NCBI RefSeq assembly: GCF_039524015.1
Contig: NZ_BAAAGF010000002.1
Coordinates: forward strand, 248,001 to 312,000
Source of the DNA: Gaetbulibacter_B jejuensis
Lineage (GTDB): Bacteria; Bacteroidota; Bacteroidia; Flavobacteriales; Flavobacteriaceae
Length of the DNA: 64,000 bases
Reading direction: 5' to 3'
Shown here: piece after piece, positions 62,110 through 64,000 of the stretch
How positions within the stretch are numbered: position 1 is the first letter of the stretch
How the letters are laid out: the number at the start of each line of letters is the position of its first letter
Position numbers and translations under genes: made by a program
Notes under the pieces: generated by a model
Databases searched by the model: none
What the model was told of the DNA's origin: nothing
What the model saw: only the letters and a program-made list of their open reading frames with translations

Positions 62110-63072
62110 ATGGCAACAAACTACGATTACTACAATATTGAAATAGCGGATATTTGGCAACATGAGCATGAGCAATTCTTAGTTGGAAATACCTCTGATA
62201 GATTGGCTAAAACAATTATCGATAAAGCAGAGGAAATTATAATAAGAAAAGGTGAGGTAAACTTTACGGTTGATTTAGGTGTTAACGTTCCCAAAACAGA
62301 CAAAACTTACTATTTACGACATCTAAATGATTTTAAGAGAGATTCCAAAAGTTTAAATGGCAGGTATGATCTTAATTATTTTTTCAACAAACATTCTTGT
62401 TACCAGTATGAGCAGAACATAATCATTAAGCCTGAATCGTTTGACTTTGATTTCTGGTTTGCATTGAAATTGAGGCAATATGATTCTAAACTTATAGAAA
62501 TAAGTAATTTTTTAAATTTTCAACTTGAGTCCAGTTTTAACAATAATCCTTCCGAAATCCTTGATTTTCTCAAAATAGTCACTAAACAATTTAAGGATGA
62601 TTTACTTAGCGACAGAGTTATCGAAATAGTTGAAGATTGGATTGGAAACCATTCAGCAATTAGTTCTGTTGAAAAGGAAGTCAACTTAGTAGATGATAGA
62701 ATCATTTTGAGAATTAAATATAATCGAACAAAGTTATTTGAAGTCCTTAAGCCTTATTTTGACGATAAAGAACATGAAAAGTTGAATTCCCTTCTATCAG
62801 AAAATGAAATTAAAAATAAAATTTGTTTTAAGAGCAATGCTAACCAGTTTGTAATGGTTTTTAGACAACTTCATTTACATCAACAGATAATTGGAAAATT
62901 AGTCAATACTGAAAAATGGATTTGTAAACACTTTACTTACTATGGTAAGAACAAAATACATTCTGGTTTTAATCTTGAGTATGTTCATAAGAAACTAACA
63001 CAAAATTTCTATGATATTCCAAATTCAAAAAGAATAGACCTTCCAGGATTAGATTACATTAAGAGTAAATAA
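62110..63072 (+). CDS. element-encoded protein of unknown function (possibly RteC-like C-terminus)
   Basis: A 320-residue protein, cytosolic by sequence, without signal or membrane helix. The N-terminal 130 residues are Asp/Asn/Tyr-rich. The last 80 residues (NQFVMVFRQLHLHQQIIGKL, then WICKHFTYYGKN and FNLEYVHKKLTQ) resemble the module that ends RteC-type regulators and related proteins of Bacteroidota conjugative elements. It begins two bases after the integrase stop, so both are translated from one message. A regulatory role in excision or transfer is a guess from position. Confidence 0.6.
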   Translation: MATNYDYYNIEIADIWQHEHEQFLVGNTSDRLAKTIIDKAEEIIIRKGEVNFTVDLGVNVPKTDKTYYLRHLNDFKRDSKSLNGRYDLNYFFNKHSCYQYEQNIIIKPESFDFDFWFALKLRQYDSKLIEISNFLNFQLESSFNNNPSEILDFLKIVTKQFKDDLLSDRVIEIVEDWIGNHSAISSVEKEVNLVDDRIILRIKYNRTKLFEVLKPYFDDKEHEKLNSLLSENEIKNKICFKSNANQFVMVFRQLHLHQQIIGKLVNTEKWICKHFTYYGKNKIHSGFNLEYVHKKLTQNFYDIPNSKRIDLPGLDYIKSK

Positions 63073-63153
63073 CTTCTTTAAAAAAACATATCCCTTTTAG
63101 GTGCCTTTTGAGTTTAGGGTCTTGAAAGGGACCCAAATTTCTTCCGATCGTTG

Positions 63154-63167
63154 CATAATTAATTATG
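63154..63167. promoter_or_regulatory. 14-bp perfect palindrome upstream of the HTH gene
   Basis: CATAATTAATTATG is a perfect palindrome ending 45 bases before the HTH start codon. Other short dyads nearby are GGGTC/GACCC (63117-63134) and TCGAG/CTCGA (63170-63191). It is a candidate operator for a dimeric regulator, perhaps the HTH protein itself. Confidence 0.45.
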
Positions 63168-63212
63168 ATTCGAGAGGTTGAAACAGCTCGACTCAATTTA
63201 AAATTATATTGA

Positions 63213-63554
63213 ATGAAAGATTTATCTAAACCACTATATTCACTTACTGTAGGAGAATATATGGAGCTAAGTAAAGAGGCTTTTGCTCAAGAAGCAAAAA
63301 AGCTAATAGTAAATAATGATGAGATCTCGGACAAATCAAATTCAAATAGCGATATCATTTTTGTCGAAGATGTCCAACAACTAACAGGCTATAAAAAGGC
63401 AACGATTTATTCTAAAGTTTGTCGGTTTGAAATGCCGGTTGTTTCTAAACGACGACCATTGACATTTTCAAGAAAGGACATTGTGAATTGGCTTAAGGAA
63501 GGCAAACCATCGGTTATAGACCGAGAGGCAAATGACTACTTAAGTAAAACCTAA
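63213..63554 (+). CDS. AlpA/excisionase-like helix-turn-helix protein
   Basis: A 113-residue protein. The C-terminal half is a winged HTH of the MerR/AlpA (HTH_17) type: IIFVEDVQQLTGYKKATIYSKV, then MPVVSKRRPLTFSRKDIVNWLKEGK. These are the helices and wing used by excisionases to bind att DNA. The first 45 residues are an acidic helical extension. In Bacteroidota elements such genes sit next to integrases and control excision or the element's replication genes. Flanking palindromes at 63154-63167 and 63609-63620 may be its sites. Confidence 0.85.
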   Translation: MKDLSKPLYSLTVGEYMELSKEAFAQEAKKLIVNNDEISDKSNSNSDIIFVEDVQQLTGYKKATIYSKVCRFEMPVVSKRRPLTFSRKDIVNWLKEGKPSVIDREANDYLSKT

Positions 63555-63608
63555 ATTTACCTTATAATACGCATATTAAGTTAAATGCATATGGATTTCA
63601 GTTAGGTT

Positions 63609-63620
63609 GGCATATATGCC
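63609..63620. promoter_or_regulatory. 12-bp perfect palindrome ahead of the last gene
   Basis: GGCATATATGCC lies in the 137-base spacer between the HTH gene and the partial gene. An outer, off-centre pair AGGTT (63604-63608) and AACCT (63629-63633) extends the dyad. It could be an operator or part of an origin-like site. Confidence 0.45.
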
Positions 63621-63691
63621 GTTGCATTAACCTGAATGGGTATAAATCCTTTTATATCTAAGCTACATATAACTATATTAAATTTAAAATC

Positions 63692-64000
63692 ATGAAAGAA
63701 GATAATAAAGAAAAGGCCATTGATCCTTTAACAGGAGAGGAGTTCGTGCCAAAGCGTAGCAACCAAAAATTTGCATCTAGGGAGAACCAAATCAAGTATA
63801 ATAATATCAAAGCTGCTAAAGAACGAAATGCGAAGGCTTTAACAGAGAATATATTAAATGCAAATAGAAAGGTGTTACAGAGAATATTAGGTTCTAAAAG
63901 TGAAGTGATTAAATCATATGATTTTATGGATGGAGCAGGATTAAACTTTGGATTTAATACACATACAATGAAGATTGGAAATATAAACTGGATATGTGTT
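63692..64000 (+). CDS. element-encoded hypothetical protein, 5' part (runs off the right edge)
   Basis: An open frame from ATG 63692 to the window end, 103 codons with no stop. It starts MKEDNKEKAIDPLTGEEF and continues with VPKRSNQKFASRENQIKYNN. This DPLTGE-x-F-x-PKR-x-NQ-x-F pattern is one I recall from small proteins of Bacteroidota integrative elements, usually placed ahead of replication or mobilisation genes. No function is known to me. The C-terminal portion is outside the window. Confidence 0.7.
   Translation, partial: MKEDNKEKAIDPLTGEEFVPKRSNQKFASRENQIKYNNIKAAKERNAKALTENILNANRKVLQRILGSKSEVIKSYDFMDGAGLNFGFNTHTMKIGNINWICV

Larger units (their letters stand above)
60822..64000. mobile_element. 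left end of an integrative element inserted at mnmE (continues beyond the window)
   Basis: From the mnmE stop to the right edge every gene is on the plus strand and of mobile-element type: tyrosine integrase, an unknown protein, an AlpA/excisionase-like HTH protein and a partial element gene. There are no housekeeping genes in this stretch. The spacer 60822-60988 carries an imperfect inverted repeat (AAACAATTG 60854-60862, CAGTTGTTT 60868-60876) that may end mnmE transcription, and the GGTACAAA repeats. The element's cargo and right end are not visible. Confidence 0.75.

Noticed and set aside
62110..63554. A defence system carried by the element
   Set aside because: Only integrase, regulator-like and unknown genes are visible; no nuclease, NTPase, toxin or other effector motif appears before the window ends.

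Overview
The window looks like a chromosomal segment of a marine-type member of the Flavobacteriaceae (Bacteroidota). The DNA is AT-rich. Shine-Dalgarno sequences are weak or absent. Several upstream regions carry the Bacteroidota promoter pattern TTG-N19-21-TAnnTTTG. Proteins typical of the group are present: cargo with type IX secretion sorting domains (both type A and type B), many lipoproteins, a fused alpha/beta E1 dehydrogenase, a TlpA/DUF4369 protein and the SpoIIM-DUF4129-DUF4350-MoxR-DUF58 operon. No tRNA, rRNA, CRISPR array or insertion sequence was seen. No gene-free stretch exceeds about 215 bases.

Layout. (1) 1-5444, minus strand: a six-gene membrane/MoxR chaperone operon whose last gene runs off the left edge, with an RDD membrane protein and a TRIC-like channel divergent from it (5468-6822). 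(2) 6831-12348: a VOC protein, an anchored unknown, the M3 peptidase Dcp, a cyclophilin lipoprotein, a CoA-pyrophosphatase-type NUDIX enzyme and an unusual PlsC-like acyltransferase. (3) 12392-18597, minus strand: an ECF sigma factor with a membrane partner, a lysoplasmalogenase, two accessory-looking membrane genes (one DUF6161-like) and recG. The recG/DUF6161 spacer has phased repeats and an orphan plus-strand terminator. (4) 18683-33649: patatin, an FMN glutamate-synthase-like protein with an M20 peptidase, UvrD/PcrA, a carbohydrate-binding/aspartic-protease pair, a YrdC-type enzyme, an OmpA lipoprotein, a GT2 glycosyltransferase, HolA and a winged-helix methyltransferase. (5) 33681-46767, minus strand: a type B T9SS cargo protein, the E1 fusion, a degenerate M1 peptidase fused to a probable outer-membrane barrel, a T9SS type A endonuclease/phosphatase-fold protein, a LOG protein and UvrA. 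(6) 46980-60821: a second cyclophilin, a K+/H+-type antiporter, small unknowns, gamma-glutamyltransferase, AcpH, GlmM, a class V aminotransferase, an LpxL-like acyltransferase, a rhomboid protease, a TlpA-like protein and MnmE.

(7) 60822-64000 is the left end of an integrative element sitting directly on the stop codon of mnmE. It holds a tyrosine integrase with GGTACAAA repeats in front of it, an unknown protein, an AlpA/excisionase-like HTH protein between two perfect palindromes, and the start of a further element gene that leaves the window. The 3' end of mnmE is a known island attachment site in other phyla (SGI1 at thdF/trmE), so this junction is the clearest accessory feature here.

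Most of the window is housekeeping or cell-envelope biology. The most unusual protein-level signals are the E1 fusion, whose two metal-binding TPP signatures show a reciprocal Asp/Asn exchange; the M1-like protein, which has lost its zinc site; and the acyltransferase with altered catalytic motifs.
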